From Victivallales bacterium (GTDB lineage: Bacteria; Verrucomicrobiota; Lentisphaeria; Oligosphaerales; Oligosphaeraceae), in the NCBI GenBank assembly GCA_017964325.1, contig JAGCSE010000013.1, forward strand, positions 1 through 21,094: a stretch of 21,094 nucleotides of DNA, given 5' to 3'. The notes beneath the pieces are model-generated. The model saw nothing but the letters and a program-made list of their open reading frames with translations. It did not search any database and had not been told where the DNA came from. Shown one piece after another: positions 14,382-21,094 of this stretch; position 1 is the first letter of the stretch, and each line of letters opens with the position of its first letter. The position numbers were made by a program, and so were the translations under genes.

Positions 14382-15437
14382 ATGCCATCCGAACGTTTCA
14401 TCACATCCGAATTGAACGCCCGCGAAGAATCCTTCGAAACTCCGCTGCGTCCGCAGCGGTTCGAAGATTTCCCAGGACAGGACCGTGTCAAGGAACGCCT
14501 CCAAATCATGACGGAGGCCGCAAAATCCCGCAATGAACCGCTTGCACATATCCTGCTCTGCGGTCCGCCTGGACTTGGCAAGACAACGCTTGCCAATATC
14601 ATCGCAAATAACGTTGGAGCCGATATCAAGGCCACTTCAGGACCTGTCATCGAAAAGCCAGGCGACCTGGCGGGGCTTCTTACAGGCCTGAAGGAGGGGG
14701 ATGTCCTCTTCATCGATGAAATCCACCGTCTCCCCATGCAAATCGAGGAATACCTCTACTCTGCCATGGAGGATTTCGTCATCGACATCATGCTCGAACA
14801 GGGCGTCGGAGCACGCTCCGTCCGCCTCAACCTGCCGAAATTCACGCTCATCGGCGCCACGACTCGGCAGGGCAAGCTTTCCGCACCGCTTCGCTCCCGT
14901 TTCACCATGACGTGCCGTCTGGATTATTACAAGGCTGAAGAACTTGCACGAATCTTGAATCGGACGGCGCAAGTCCTTGGATTCAAGGCAGAACAGGATG
15001 GACTTGACGTCATCGCCAGACGATCCCGCGGCACCCCCCGCATCGCCAACAATCTCATCAAATGGGTGCGTGACTTTGCACAAGTCAAAAAGCAGTCCAT
15101 CATCTCGGCCGACATCGCAGACCAAGCTCTCACCATGCTCGACATCGATCCGGACGGTCTTGATGAAATGGACAACCGCATCCTCGAAGCCATTATCGTC
15201 CGGTTCAAAGGTCATCCCGTCGGCTTGAAGAACCTTGCCGTCGCCGTGGGCGAAGAGGAAAGCACCATCGAAGACGTCTATGAGCCGTATCTCATTCAGG
15301 AAGGCTATCTTATCCGTACGCCGACAGGCCGTCTGGCAACGGACAAGGCTCAACGCCGATTCGGCATCGTTCCCACGGAAAACCATCCCGCCCGTCCGCC
15401 GTCGGACGGGCAGCCCTACCAGCCCGAACTCTTCTGA
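14382..15437 (+). CDS. ruvB: Holliday junction DNA helicase RuvB
   Basis: This is a 351-residue AAA+ motor that drives branch migration with RuvA. It starts with the typical LRPQRFEDFPGQDRVKERL (22-40). Walker A GPPGLGKT is at 61-68, Walker B LFIDEIHRL at 109-117, sensor 1 GATTR at 158-162, and the arginine-finger segment SAPLRSRF follows at 167-174. The C-terminal winged helix has LDEMDNRILEAIIVRF, GEEESTIEDVYEPYLIQEGYL and TPTGRLATDKA. The last 18 or so residues extend past the usual end and are Pro-rich; part of them is encoded by a perfect GC-rich hairpin. No clear Shine-Dalgarno is visible, and the nine-base gap after ruvA suggests coupling. Confidence 0.97.
   Translation: MPSERFITSELNAREESFETPLRPQRFEDFPGQDRVKERLQIMTEAAKSRNEPLAHILLCGPPGLGKTTLANIIANNVGADIKATSGPVIEKPGDLAGLLTGLKEGDVLFIDEIHRLPMQIEEYLYSAMEDFVIDIMLEQGVGARSVRLNLPKFTLIGATTRQGKLSAPLRSRFTMTCRLDYYKAEELARILNRTAQVLGFKAEQDGLDVIARRSRGTPRIANNLIKWVRDFAQVKKQSIISADIADQALTMLDIDPDGLDEMDNRILEAIIVRFKGHPVGLKNLAVAVGEEESTIEDVYEPYLIQEGYLIRTPTGRLATDKAQRRFGIVPTENHPARPPSDGQPYQPELF
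15390..15411. repeat. GC-rich perfect hairpin in the ruvB tail
   Basis: GCCCGTCCG-CCGT-CGGACGGGC has 9-base perfect arms and a 4-base loop. It lies in frame within the non-conserved C-terminal tail of ruvB, ending 26 bases before the end of the gene. It has no T-run after it, so it is not a classic terminator. Its centre shares CGCCGTCGG with a hairpin of the palindromic element at 1624-1752. Confidence 0.45.
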
Positions 15438-15440
15438 TTC

Positions 15441-15479
15441 TATCTTTTTATCCATTTTATCTCTTTTATTCCCATTATG
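15441..15479. repeat. Degenerate 9-bp tandem words in the ruvB-yicC spacer
   Basis: TAT begins at 15441, 15449, 15458, 15467 and 15476, spacings of 8, 9, 9 and 9, giving units such as TATCTTTT, TATCCATTT and TATCTCTTT. The final TAT overlaps the yicC start codon. The stretch replaces any Shine-Dalgarno for yicC. Comparable word patterns occur in two other spacers of this window. Confidence 0.4.
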
Positions 15480-16352
15480 AAAAGCATGACAGGTTATGGA
15501 CGCGCCACCGCCGATGAAGGCGGCAACCACGTCACAGTTGAAGTTTCTGCCGTCAATTCGCGCAAACAAGTGGATATGCGGTTCACCATCCCGCGCGAAC
15601 TCGGCATGATCGAGCCGTCCCTCCGCAGGATCATTCTTGAAAAGCTCTCCCGCGGAACATTGCAAGTCGTTGTCTCATACAAGCTTGATCCAGAGGCTAA
15701 AGCCGCTGTGCAGTCCATCGACCACGACAAGTTTGCCGCTGTCTTCTCCGAACTCTCCGCTCTTGCCAACGACAACTGCATCGAGCCGCCGACCATCCGT
15801 GAAATACTTCTCGTGCCTGGCGTCATCGTCGATTCCTCCTCCGACAACAGCGAAAATCTAAAGAAACTCGCCGCCAAGGCGTTGGAGGCGGCGTTGGTCG
15901 ATTTGGACAATGCACGCATCGCCGAAGGGCAACGTCTCAAGGCCGACCTCCTGCAACGTGGCCGCAATCTGAAAGAACTCGTCGATAAAATCGCCGCACG
16001 TGCAGACGATGCCGTCATCCTCCAGAAGAAGAAATTGCAGGAACGAATCGCAACGCTCGGCATTGAATTGCAGACAGATGACGAACGTCTCGCCAAAGAG
16101 CTCGCATTCTACGTCGAGAAAGCCGACATTACGGAGGAAACCGTCCGGCTACAGTCCCATCTTGTTCAATATGAACAACTTTTGGATAGTGATGATGATC
16201 CAGGCCGCAATCTTGATTTTCTCGGCCAGGAGATGAACCGTGAAGCCAACACCCTTTCCGCCAAGACGGCGGACATGGATATCGCGGGCTATGCCCTCAG
16301 CCTCAAGACAGAGCTGAACCGCATCCGCGAACAAATCATGAACATCGAATAA
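15477..16352 (+). CDS. yicC: YicC-family endoribonuclease
   Basis: This is a 291-residue protein of the YicC/YloC family, known from E. coli and Bacillus work as an endoribonuclease linked to small-RNA turnover and stationary phase. It opens with the signature MKSMTGYGRA. The N-terminal domain continues with VEVSAVNSRKQVDMRFTIPREL and LSRGTLQVVVSYKL. The C-terminal DUF1732 part has RNLDFLGQEMNREANTLSAKTAD and ends KTELNRIREQIMNIE, as expected. Length is normal. A long central helical segment (about 120-230) is usual for the family. It follows ruvB by 39 bases and is three bases ahead of the fumarase-like gene, so it is probably in the same transcript. No Shine-Dalgarno is visible. Confidence 0.93.
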   Translation: MKSMTGYGRATADEGGNHVTVEVSAVNSRKQVDMRFTIPRELGMIEPSLRRIILEKLSRGTLQVVVSYKLDPEAKAAVQSIDHDKFAAVFSELSALANDNCIEPPTIREILLVPGVIVDSSSDNSENLKKLAAKALEAALVDLDNARIAEGQRLKADLLQRGRNLKELVDKIAARADDAVILQKKKLQERIATLGIELQTDDERLAKELAFYVEKADITEETVRLQSHLVQYEQLLDSDDDPGRNLDFLGQEMNREANTLSAKTADMDIAGYALSLKTELNRIREQIMNIE

Positions 16353-16355
16353 CCT

Positions 16356-16934
16356 ATGAAATTCACGCTTCCATTCACAGAAAAGGACGTCCGTTCGCTG
16401 AAGCTCGGCGATTCCGTTGAAATCACAGGCACGATTTTCACCGCTCGCGATGCCGCCCATCAGTATATCGTCTCTCATCCCATCTTGGAAGAGCCCGCTC
16501 CGAATCTGACGAATGCCGTCATCTATCACTGTGGTCCCGTTGTCTTCCGCGATGCGGACGGCAAATGGCATGTTACTGCCGCTGGTCCGACAACATCCTC
16601 CCGTGAAGAACCTTACGAAGCCATGCTTATCGAAAGATTTGGCATTAAGGCTATCATCGGGAAGGGCGGAATGGGACCGAAGACGGCGGAAGCCTGCCGA
16701 AAATTCGGCTGTGTCTATCTCCATGCTGTTGGCGGTGCGGCTCAGATTCTTGCTGCCGCCGTCGTGAATATTCCAAACGTCTATTACTACGACCAATTCG
16801 GGGCTCCCGAAGCCATCTGGCAGTTTGAGGTAAAAGACTTTCCAGCTGTCGTCACGATGGACGCCAACGGCAATAGTCGCCATGCGGATGTCAAACAGCA
16901 TTCACAAGTCGCTCTGAATGCGCTTCTTAACTGA
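16356..16934 (+). CDS. Class I fumarase / tartrate dehydratase beta-type subunit
   Basis: This is a 192-residue protein corresponding to the C-terminal (beta) part of iron-sulfur fumarases and L(+)-tartrate dehydratases. Visible marks are AVIYHCGPVV (53-62), AAGPTTSSREEPYE (74-87), IIGKGGMGPKTAEAC (98-112), AVGGAAQILAA (122-132) and PEAIWQFEVKDFPAVVTMD, all in the family order. The beta part supplies substrate-binding residues; the [4Fe-4S] cluster sits in the alpha part. An alpha gene is normally next door, but none is present on either side within the window. Whether this enzyme acts on fumarate or tartrate cannot be decided. It starts three bases after yicC and ends nine before the anSME gene. 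Confidence 0.85.
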   Translation: MKFTLPFTEKDVRSLKLGDSVEITGTIFTARDAAHQYIVSHPILEEPAPNLTNAVIYHCGPVVFRDADGKWHVTAAGPTTSSREEPYEAMLIERFGIKAIIGKGGMGPKTAEACRKFGCVYLHAVGGAAQILAAAVVNIPNVYYYDQFGAPEAIWQFEVKDFPAVVTMDANGNSRHADVKQHSQVALNALLN

Positions 16935-16943
16935 TTTTCTGCC

Positions 16944-18053
16944 ATGCCGGAAACCTCTCCTGACTATACGCTTCTCATCAAACCGGCAAGTGGAGATTGC
17001 AATCTCCATTGCGATTATTGCTTCTACGCATGTAAATGCCTCCTCTATCCAAATGGCTCACGCCGCATGGCGGAAGCAACTCTCAAGCGCTTGATTGAGA
17101 GCTATTTCGGGCGTTCACAGACCGAATACACATTCGCCTGGCAGGGCGGCGAACCCACGTTGATGGGACAGGATTTCTATCGAAACGCCGTCGAAATCCA
17201 GAACAGTCTCAAACCTGCAAATGCTACCGTTCGCAATGTCCTCCAGACCAACGGCGTCCTGCTCAATGACGAATGGGCCAAGTTCTTGCATGACAATGAT
17301 TTTCTCGTCGGCGTCAGTCTGGATGGTCCAGCTGCGTTGCATGACCGCTATCGCCGCCACGTTAATGGACATGGCAGTCAGATGGAGGTTATGACGGCAC
17401 TTAAATGCCTGAAAAAACGCAAAGTCGAGACGAACATCCTCACTCTTGTTTCCGAAGCAAATTGCCGTAATGCCACCCAAATCTACAAGTATTTAAAGGA
17501 CAATGGCTTTAAATACCATCAATACATCGAATGCGTTGAATGCGACGATGCCAATCAGCCGCTTCCCTTCTCACTCAAACCAGGCCAATGGGGCAGCTTT
17601 CTTTGTGATTTGTTTGACGCATGGTATCCCAACGATGTCACCGTCATCTCCATCCGCCTTTTCGATTCCATCGTCTCACGTCTCGTTACAGGACTGCCCA
17701 CCGTCTGTCCCATGGGCGGCAATTGTTGCAACTACCTAGTCATCGAGCACAACGGCGATGTGTATCCCTGCGATTTCCACGTCCTCCCTGAATGGAAGCT
17801 TGGCAATGTCATGTCGGACAGTCTCCGCGAACTTTTCAATTCACCTAAGTTCCTATCCTTCGGGCAGAAGAAACAGCCTGACAATCCAAATTGCCTTTCA
17901 TGCCGCTATTCTAAACTCTGCATGGCGGATTGCCCGAAACACCGCCGTTTCACGCATGACCGCCGCAGCGCCCTCTGCCAAGACTGGCTCGCATTCTACG
18001 ACCACACCATCACTCGCTTCGAACAGCTTGCGGCATGGGTGAAAACGCGTTGA
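16944..18053 (+). CDS. Anaerobic sulfatase-maturating enzyme (radical SAM, SPASM)
   Basis: This is a 369-residue radical SAM enzyme that oxidises a Cys or Ser of sulfatases to the catalytic formylglycine without oxygen. The SAM cluster motif is CNLHCDYC (Cys19, 23, 26), followed by WQGGEPTLMG at about 66-75. LQTNGVLL (100-107) and VSLDGPAALHDRYRR (124-138) are typical of the family. SPASM cysteines for two further clusters lie at 255, 261, 262, 276, 317, 320, 326 and 330, with another at 345. Asp277, in VYPCDFH, matches the proposed catalytic residue of the Clostridium perfringens enzyme by position and context. No sulfatase is encoded in the window, so the target is elsewhere. Last gene of the plus cluster, 11 bases from the oppositely oriented sialidase end. 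Confidence 0.92.
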   Translation: MPETSPDYTLLIKPASGDCNLHCDYCFYACKCLLYPNGSRRMAEATLKRLIESYFGRSQTEYTFAWQGGEPTLMGQDFYRNAVEIQNSLKPANATVRNVLQTNGVLLNDEWAKFLHDNDFLVGVSLDGPAALHDRYRRHVNGHGSQMEVMTALKCLKKRKVETNILTLVSEANCRNATQIYKYLKDNGFKYHQYIECVECDDANQPLPFSLKPGQWGSFLCDLFDAWYPNDVTVISIRLFDSIVSRLVTGLPTVCPMGGNCCNYLVIEHNGDVYPCDFHVLPEWKLGNVMSDSLRELFNSPKFLSFGQKKQPDNPNCLSCRYSKLCMADCPKHRRFTHDRRSALCQDWLAFYDHTITRFEQLAAWVKTR

Positions 18054-18064
18054 CCATTCCAAAA

Positions 18065-19786
18065 TCAGCGGTTCTTTTCTTGGAGTTGTGCGTATTTTGC
18101 ATCGATCTCCTGCATGTTGAAACGCGTGCAGACAACGGAATGCAGCCGTTCGTCGTCCCAATGCTTCGTGTAGGTCGTGCAGAGGATGGTGCCGTCGGGC
18201 AGGAGCTCCACGCCTGAATAACCTGTGTCGCAAGCGGGCCAGCCGCCACGGCCACAGTGGTGCAGCAGATGGATTCTGAACTGCCCGGGCCGTCCGTTGC
18301 GAATGTCGTCGTATGTTCCCACCCACGCCATGTACTGACCGTAGGTGGAGGATCCCAGCGCCCTGTCGCGGAAAGCTATAAGCCAGCGACCATCAGGCAG
18401 TTGAATGCCTTCGTGACGATCGCCAGACAGCCCCCAGCAAGTATCTTCCGGCTCTGTCCACGTCTGGCCTTCATCGCGGCTGAAGCACATCATGCTGCGG
18501 GCGGTGTGGCGGTTTTCGCGCATCAGCAGACATATCTCCGCGCCGTCAGGCGAGCGTAGCGCGAATGGTTCGCAGAGATTCTTCTGCTCCTTATGTGCGA
18601 CTATTTTTGCGGGCGACCACGTGAAGCCGCCGTCTTTCGTAATGGACATCCAAATATCCTGATCGTCGGTCGGACGGTCAGTCTTCACTTCAGGATTGGT
18701 GCGGATTTGTCCGAATAGGGCGCTCGTGCCGTCCTTCAATTGGATGAAACCAGTCGGCGGCATGCCAGCGCTCAATTTTGCGGGCGGCATTTCATACCAG
18801 CTTTCGCCGTCGTCGCGGCTCATGAGAATGCCCATGCCGCCTTTCTTTGCGCTGAAGATGCAAAGGCGGCGTTCCGCGCCGTCAGGCGTATAGACGGCTT
18901 GAAGAGTAGGGCAGTTGCGATGCGTCGCGGCGTATGCGGCGGGCAGGATGTCATCCAACCGCTTCCATGTCTTGCCGCCATCGTCCGAACGCGCCATCGG
19001 GCCGCATGGTCCGCCATGCTGGAATGTCCATACGCAGATAATCGACTTGCCGTCTTTCGTCAGAACTGTCGTCGGGTGGCCTTGATAGACATCCGGCGTA
19101 CCCATGGCGATGACCTTCTGGCGGAATGTCTCATGGGATATATCGACAATCGGCAGTTCGTCATGGCATTCCTTCTTGATTTCCTTCGGTCGAGTTCCGT
19201 CAGGCGAGACTTGAGCCAAATCCGCAATCTCTTCGTCCGACATGCGCCGTACCTCGTAAGTCACGTTGCCAAGGCAACCTTCGAATGGACGGTCACCGTT
19301 CTTCGACGAATTGCCGAGCCATGCGGTCCCGCCTGCAAATGGTTTCGGCACGGGTTTATCGACAGGGTGGACTTCCGCGTCCTTTCCGTTGATGAAAAAT
19401 CGCGGCAAGCCTTCATCGTATGGCGAATGGCTGCCCATCGTCACCGCGACATGTGTCCACTGCTTCATCTTGAACAGATTGCCGAAGCTCCAAGAGCTGG
19501 TGGCGCCGTTTCCGCGAAAACCCAAAGTCAGTCCTACCCAACCATTTTCACCGATGACTGGATGCAGATAGAAAGCGGGGCCGTCGATGATTCGCGGATA
19601 CGGCTTGTCGCCTTTGCCCCATCCGTCAACGCGCACCCATGTTGCGAATGTAACCTCCTGTGACTCAGCTACTTGAATCGGTTCTCCAGCATCCCGTTCA
19701 CCATTAAAACTCTTCACGTCCGCCATCGCGCCCAAGCTGCACAGGCAAAGCGCGGCGGTTCCCAGCAATCGCAGATTATAGCTCAT
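18065..19786 (-). CDS. Secreted LamG-domain sialidase-like protein
   Basis: This is a 573-residue exported protein. I choose the ATG at 19786 because a signal peptide (SYNLRLLGTAALCLCSLGAMA) starts there and AAAAGAG precedes it; the upstream in-frame ATG adds 21 unlikely residues. Residues 25-190 resemble a laminin-G/concanavalin-type domain (EVTFATWVRVDGW, KQWTHVAVTMG, RFFINGKDAEVHP, AWLGNSSKNGDRPFEGCLGNVTYEVR). The rest is a six-bladed-propeller sialidase type with four Asp-box repeats: SDDGGKTW (267), SRDDGESW (323), TKDGGFTW (383) and SRDEGQTW (436). Candidate arginine and acid sites include ENRHTARS near 424 and IAFRDRA near 470. The classic RIP opening is not obvious, so sialic acid specificity is likely but unproven. 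It probably degrades host glycans outside the cytoplasm. Confidence 0.82.
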   Translation of the reverse strand: MSYNLRLLGTAALCLCSLGAMADVKSFNGERDAGEPIQVAESQEVTFATWVRVDGWGKGDKPYPRIIDGPAFYLHPVIGENGWVGLTLGFRGNGATSSWSFGNLFKMKQWTHVAVTMGSHSPYDEGLPRFFINGKDAEVHPVDKPVPKPFAGGTAWLGNSSKNGDRPFEGCLGNVTYEVRRMSDEEIADLAQVSPDGTRPKEIKKECHDELPIVDISHETFRQKVIAMGTPDVYQGHPTTVLTKDGKSIICVWTFQHGGPCGPMARSDDGGKTWKRLDDILPAAYAATHRNCPTLQAVYTPDGAERRLCIFSAKKGGMGILMSRDDGESWYEMPPAKLSAGMPPTGFIQLKDGTSALFGQIRTNPEVKTDRPTDDQDIWMSITKDGGFTWSPAKIVAHKEQKNLCEPFALRSPDGAEICLLMRENRHTARSMMCFSRDEGQTWTEPEDTCWGLSGDRHEGIQLPDGRWLIAFRDRALGSSTYGQYMAWVGTYDDIRNGRPGQFRIHLLHHCGRGGWPACDTGYSGVELLPDGTILCTTYTKHWDDERLHSVVCTRFNMQEIDAKYAQLQEKNR

Positions 19787-20080
19787 CTCTTTTTTCCATA
19801 TTATTAGGTATGCGTCAACCACTTGCTTCATCAAATATTCCAGACTCAATATACAGCCTCATCAACCTTTTTCCAACTTGCCGCCAAGCAACCATCCGGT
19901 CGTAAATGGGGCACAAGTGCCATCCCAAGCCCCCTTTTTACATATTTTGGCAAATCTTGAGATTATCCCCTCCTTTTTACATTTTTTTGTCATCGTGATT
20001 TCTTGAACTTTCATGTTCATGCTCTAATGTTAAAAGTTATTACATTTTCTGTACAACACCATCATGCAAGAGGATTCATA
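19787..20080. other. Divergent spacer between the sialidase and glnA
   Basis: No gene is seen in these 294 bases. They hold a short palindrome GGCAC-AA-GTGCC (19910-19921), two identical 11-base copies of CCTTTTTACAT (19933-19943 and 19972-19982), and the glnA promoter. No sigma-54 type promoter is visible. Confidence 0.5.
20003..20030 (+). promoter_or_regulatory. Candidate glnA promoter with overlapping inverted repeat
   Basis: TTGAAC (20003-20008), 16 bases, and TAATGT (20025-20030) match the lexA promoter layout. The inverted repeat TGAAC-N6-GTTCA (20004-20019) overlaps the -35 box and could be an operator. Transcription would begin near 20037, some 44 bases before the start codon. Confidence 0.45.
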
Positions 20081-21094
20081 ATGTCCAGCGAAACCATCGA
20101 CATGAGCTGCAACGAGCTCGTGAAAAAACTCCAGAAGCCCAGTTCGCAATTCACGAAGAACGACATCGTTTCATTCATCCGTGATAATGACATCCAACAC
20201 GTGAATTTCATGTATCCAGCTGGAGACGGAAGACTTAAGACGTTGAATTTCGTCATCAACAATGCCGACTACCTTGATGAAATCCTGACCTGTGGCGAAC
20301 GCGTTGACGGCTCCAGTCTCTTTACGTTCATCGAAGCCAGCAGCAGCGACCTCTATGTCGTGCCGAAATTCAGCACAGCGTTTGTCGATCCGTTCGCGGA
20401 ACTGCCCACGCTCTGCATGCTGTGCTCGTTCTTCAACAAAGACGGCGAACCACTTGCCAGTTCCCCCGAATACACGCTCCACAAGGCGTGCGAACAGTTC
20501 AAAAAAGAGACGGGAATGGAGTTTCAGGCCATGGGCGAACTCGAATACTATGTCATCGCGCCAGAATCGCCGTTCTTCCCCGCCTCCGACCAGCGCGGAT
20601 ACCATGAATCGGCCCCATACGCCAAATTCAACGAATTCCGCCAGCAGTGCATGCTCTACATCGCCCAGGCGGGCGGTCTGATCAAATACGGCCATTCGGA
20701 AGTCGGCAACTTCACGCTTGACGGCATGACCTACGAGCAGAATGAAATCGAATTCCTCCCATGTCCTGCGGAAGATGCCGCCAACCAGCTCACCATCGCC
20801 AAGTGGGTCATCCGCAATCTCGCCTTCCAATATGGATACGACGTCACATTCGCGCCGAAGATCACGACGGGCAAGGCGGGATCCGGCATGCACATCCACA
20901 TGCGCATCATGAAGGACGGCGTCAACCAGATGCTGAAGGACGGCGTCATTTCAGACACAGCGAAACGCTTCATTTCAGGCATGATGAAACTCGCTCCCTC
21001 CATCACCGCCTTCGGCAACATGAATCCAACGTCATATCTCCGTCTCGTCCCACACCAGGAGGCCCCCACGAACGTCTGCTGGGGCGACCGCAAC
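20081..21094 (+). CDS. glnA: Glutamine synthetase, N-terminal part (gene runs off right edge)
   Basis: The first 338 codons of a glutamine synthetase, which makes glutamine from glutamate, ammonia and ATP. Residues 25-105 fit the N-terminal beta-grasp domain (DIVSFIRDNDIQHVNFMYPAGDGRLKTL). The catalytic domain shows the metal-site segments GELEYYVI, a HSEVGNFTLDGMTYEQNEIEF stretch in place of the usual KxHHEV...GQ.E, and the typical GSGMHIHM. Near the edge, NPTSYLRLVPHQEAPTNVCWGDRN matches the family NSYKRLVP..EAP....W..RN, with PHQ for the common PGY. It is therefore a glutamine synthetase-family enzyme of somewhat divergent type; other family roles (gamma-glutamyl ligases) are possible. The start has AGAGG nine bases upstream. 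The C-terminal third is outside the window. Confidence 0.88.
   Translation, partial: MSSETIDMSCNELVKKLQKPSSQFTKNDIVSFIRDNDIQHVNFMYPAGDGRLKTLNFVINNADYLDEILTCGERVDGSSLFTFIEASSSDLYVVPKFSTAFVDPFAELPTLCMLCSFFNKDGEPLASSPEYTLHKACEQFKKETGMEFQAMGELEYYVIAPESPFFPASDQRGYHESAPYAKFNEFRQQCMLYIAQAGGLIKYGHSEVGNFTLDGMTYEQNEIEFLPCPAEDAANQLTIAKWVIRNLAFQYGYDVTFAPKITTGKAGSGMHIHMRIMKDGVNQMLKDGVISDTAKRFISGMMKLAPSITAFGNMNPTSYLRLVPHQEAPTNVCWGDRN

Noticed and set aside
14637..15665. 342-residue open frame on the minus strand
   Set aside because: It is antisense to ruvB and the start of yicC, both certain genes; no start signal or domain is visible.
18740..19663. 307-residue open frame on the plus strand
   Set aside because: It is antisense to the sialidase, which has a signal peptide and Asp boxes; the plus reading is Arg/Ala-rich with no family.
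20171..20899. 242-residue minus-strand open frame
   Set aside because: It is antisense to glutamine synthetase and has no motif of its own.

Overview
The window is a gene-dense bacterial chromosome segment with moderately GC-rich genes and AT-rich spacers. Gene content suggests a PVC-superphylum organism (Lentisphaerota, Kiritimatiellota or a relative), probably anaerobic and glycan-degrading. This is inferred from a multi-membrane-segment HflK-like protein, a DUF4159 protein, a YdjY-domain protein, an anaerobic sulfatase-maturating radical SAM enzyme and a secreted LamG-sialidase. No rRNA, tRNA, CRISPR array, transposase or prophage gene is visible.

Layout: (1) 1-1107, minus strand: the first 369 codons of a multi-spanning SPFH/HflK-like protein that runs off the left edge. 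(2) 1437-3866, minus: a small cluster of unknown function. It holds a HEAT/LRV-like repeat protein and two small charged proteins sharing a 27-residue segment. The second small gene carries a 129-bp palindromic element that adds exactly 43 codons in frame. (3) 4009-5967, plus: an FtsK/SpoIIIE-type DNA translocase with no membrane domain. (4) 12723-6007, minus: eight tightly packed genes: DUF4159 protein, glycerate kinase, TetR regulator, RibD, riboflavin synthase, NAD kinase, PlsY and a secreted YdjY protein. (5) 12965-18053, plus: lexA, ruvA, ruvB, yicC, a class I fumarase/tartrate dehydratase beta-type subunit and an anSME. (6) 19786-18065, minus: a secreted LamG-sialidase facing the anSME. 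(7) 20081 to the right edge, plus: the first 338 codons of a glutamine synthetase.

How the genes fit together: lexA-ruvAB is a DNA-repair block with a candidate operator palindrome at the ruvAB promoter. The eight-gene minus operon mixes flavin, NADP, glycerate and phospholipid precursor metabolism with a translationally coupled TetR regulator. The anSME and sialidase fit growth on sulfated, sialylated host glycans, but no sulfatase lies in the window.

The least explained parts are the HEAT-repeat/paralogue cluster with its palindrome-flanked promoter, the in-frame palindromic insertion (like Rickettsia palindromic elements in style, not sequence), a related hairpin in the ruvB tail, and short spacers built from degenerate words spaced 9 bp apart.
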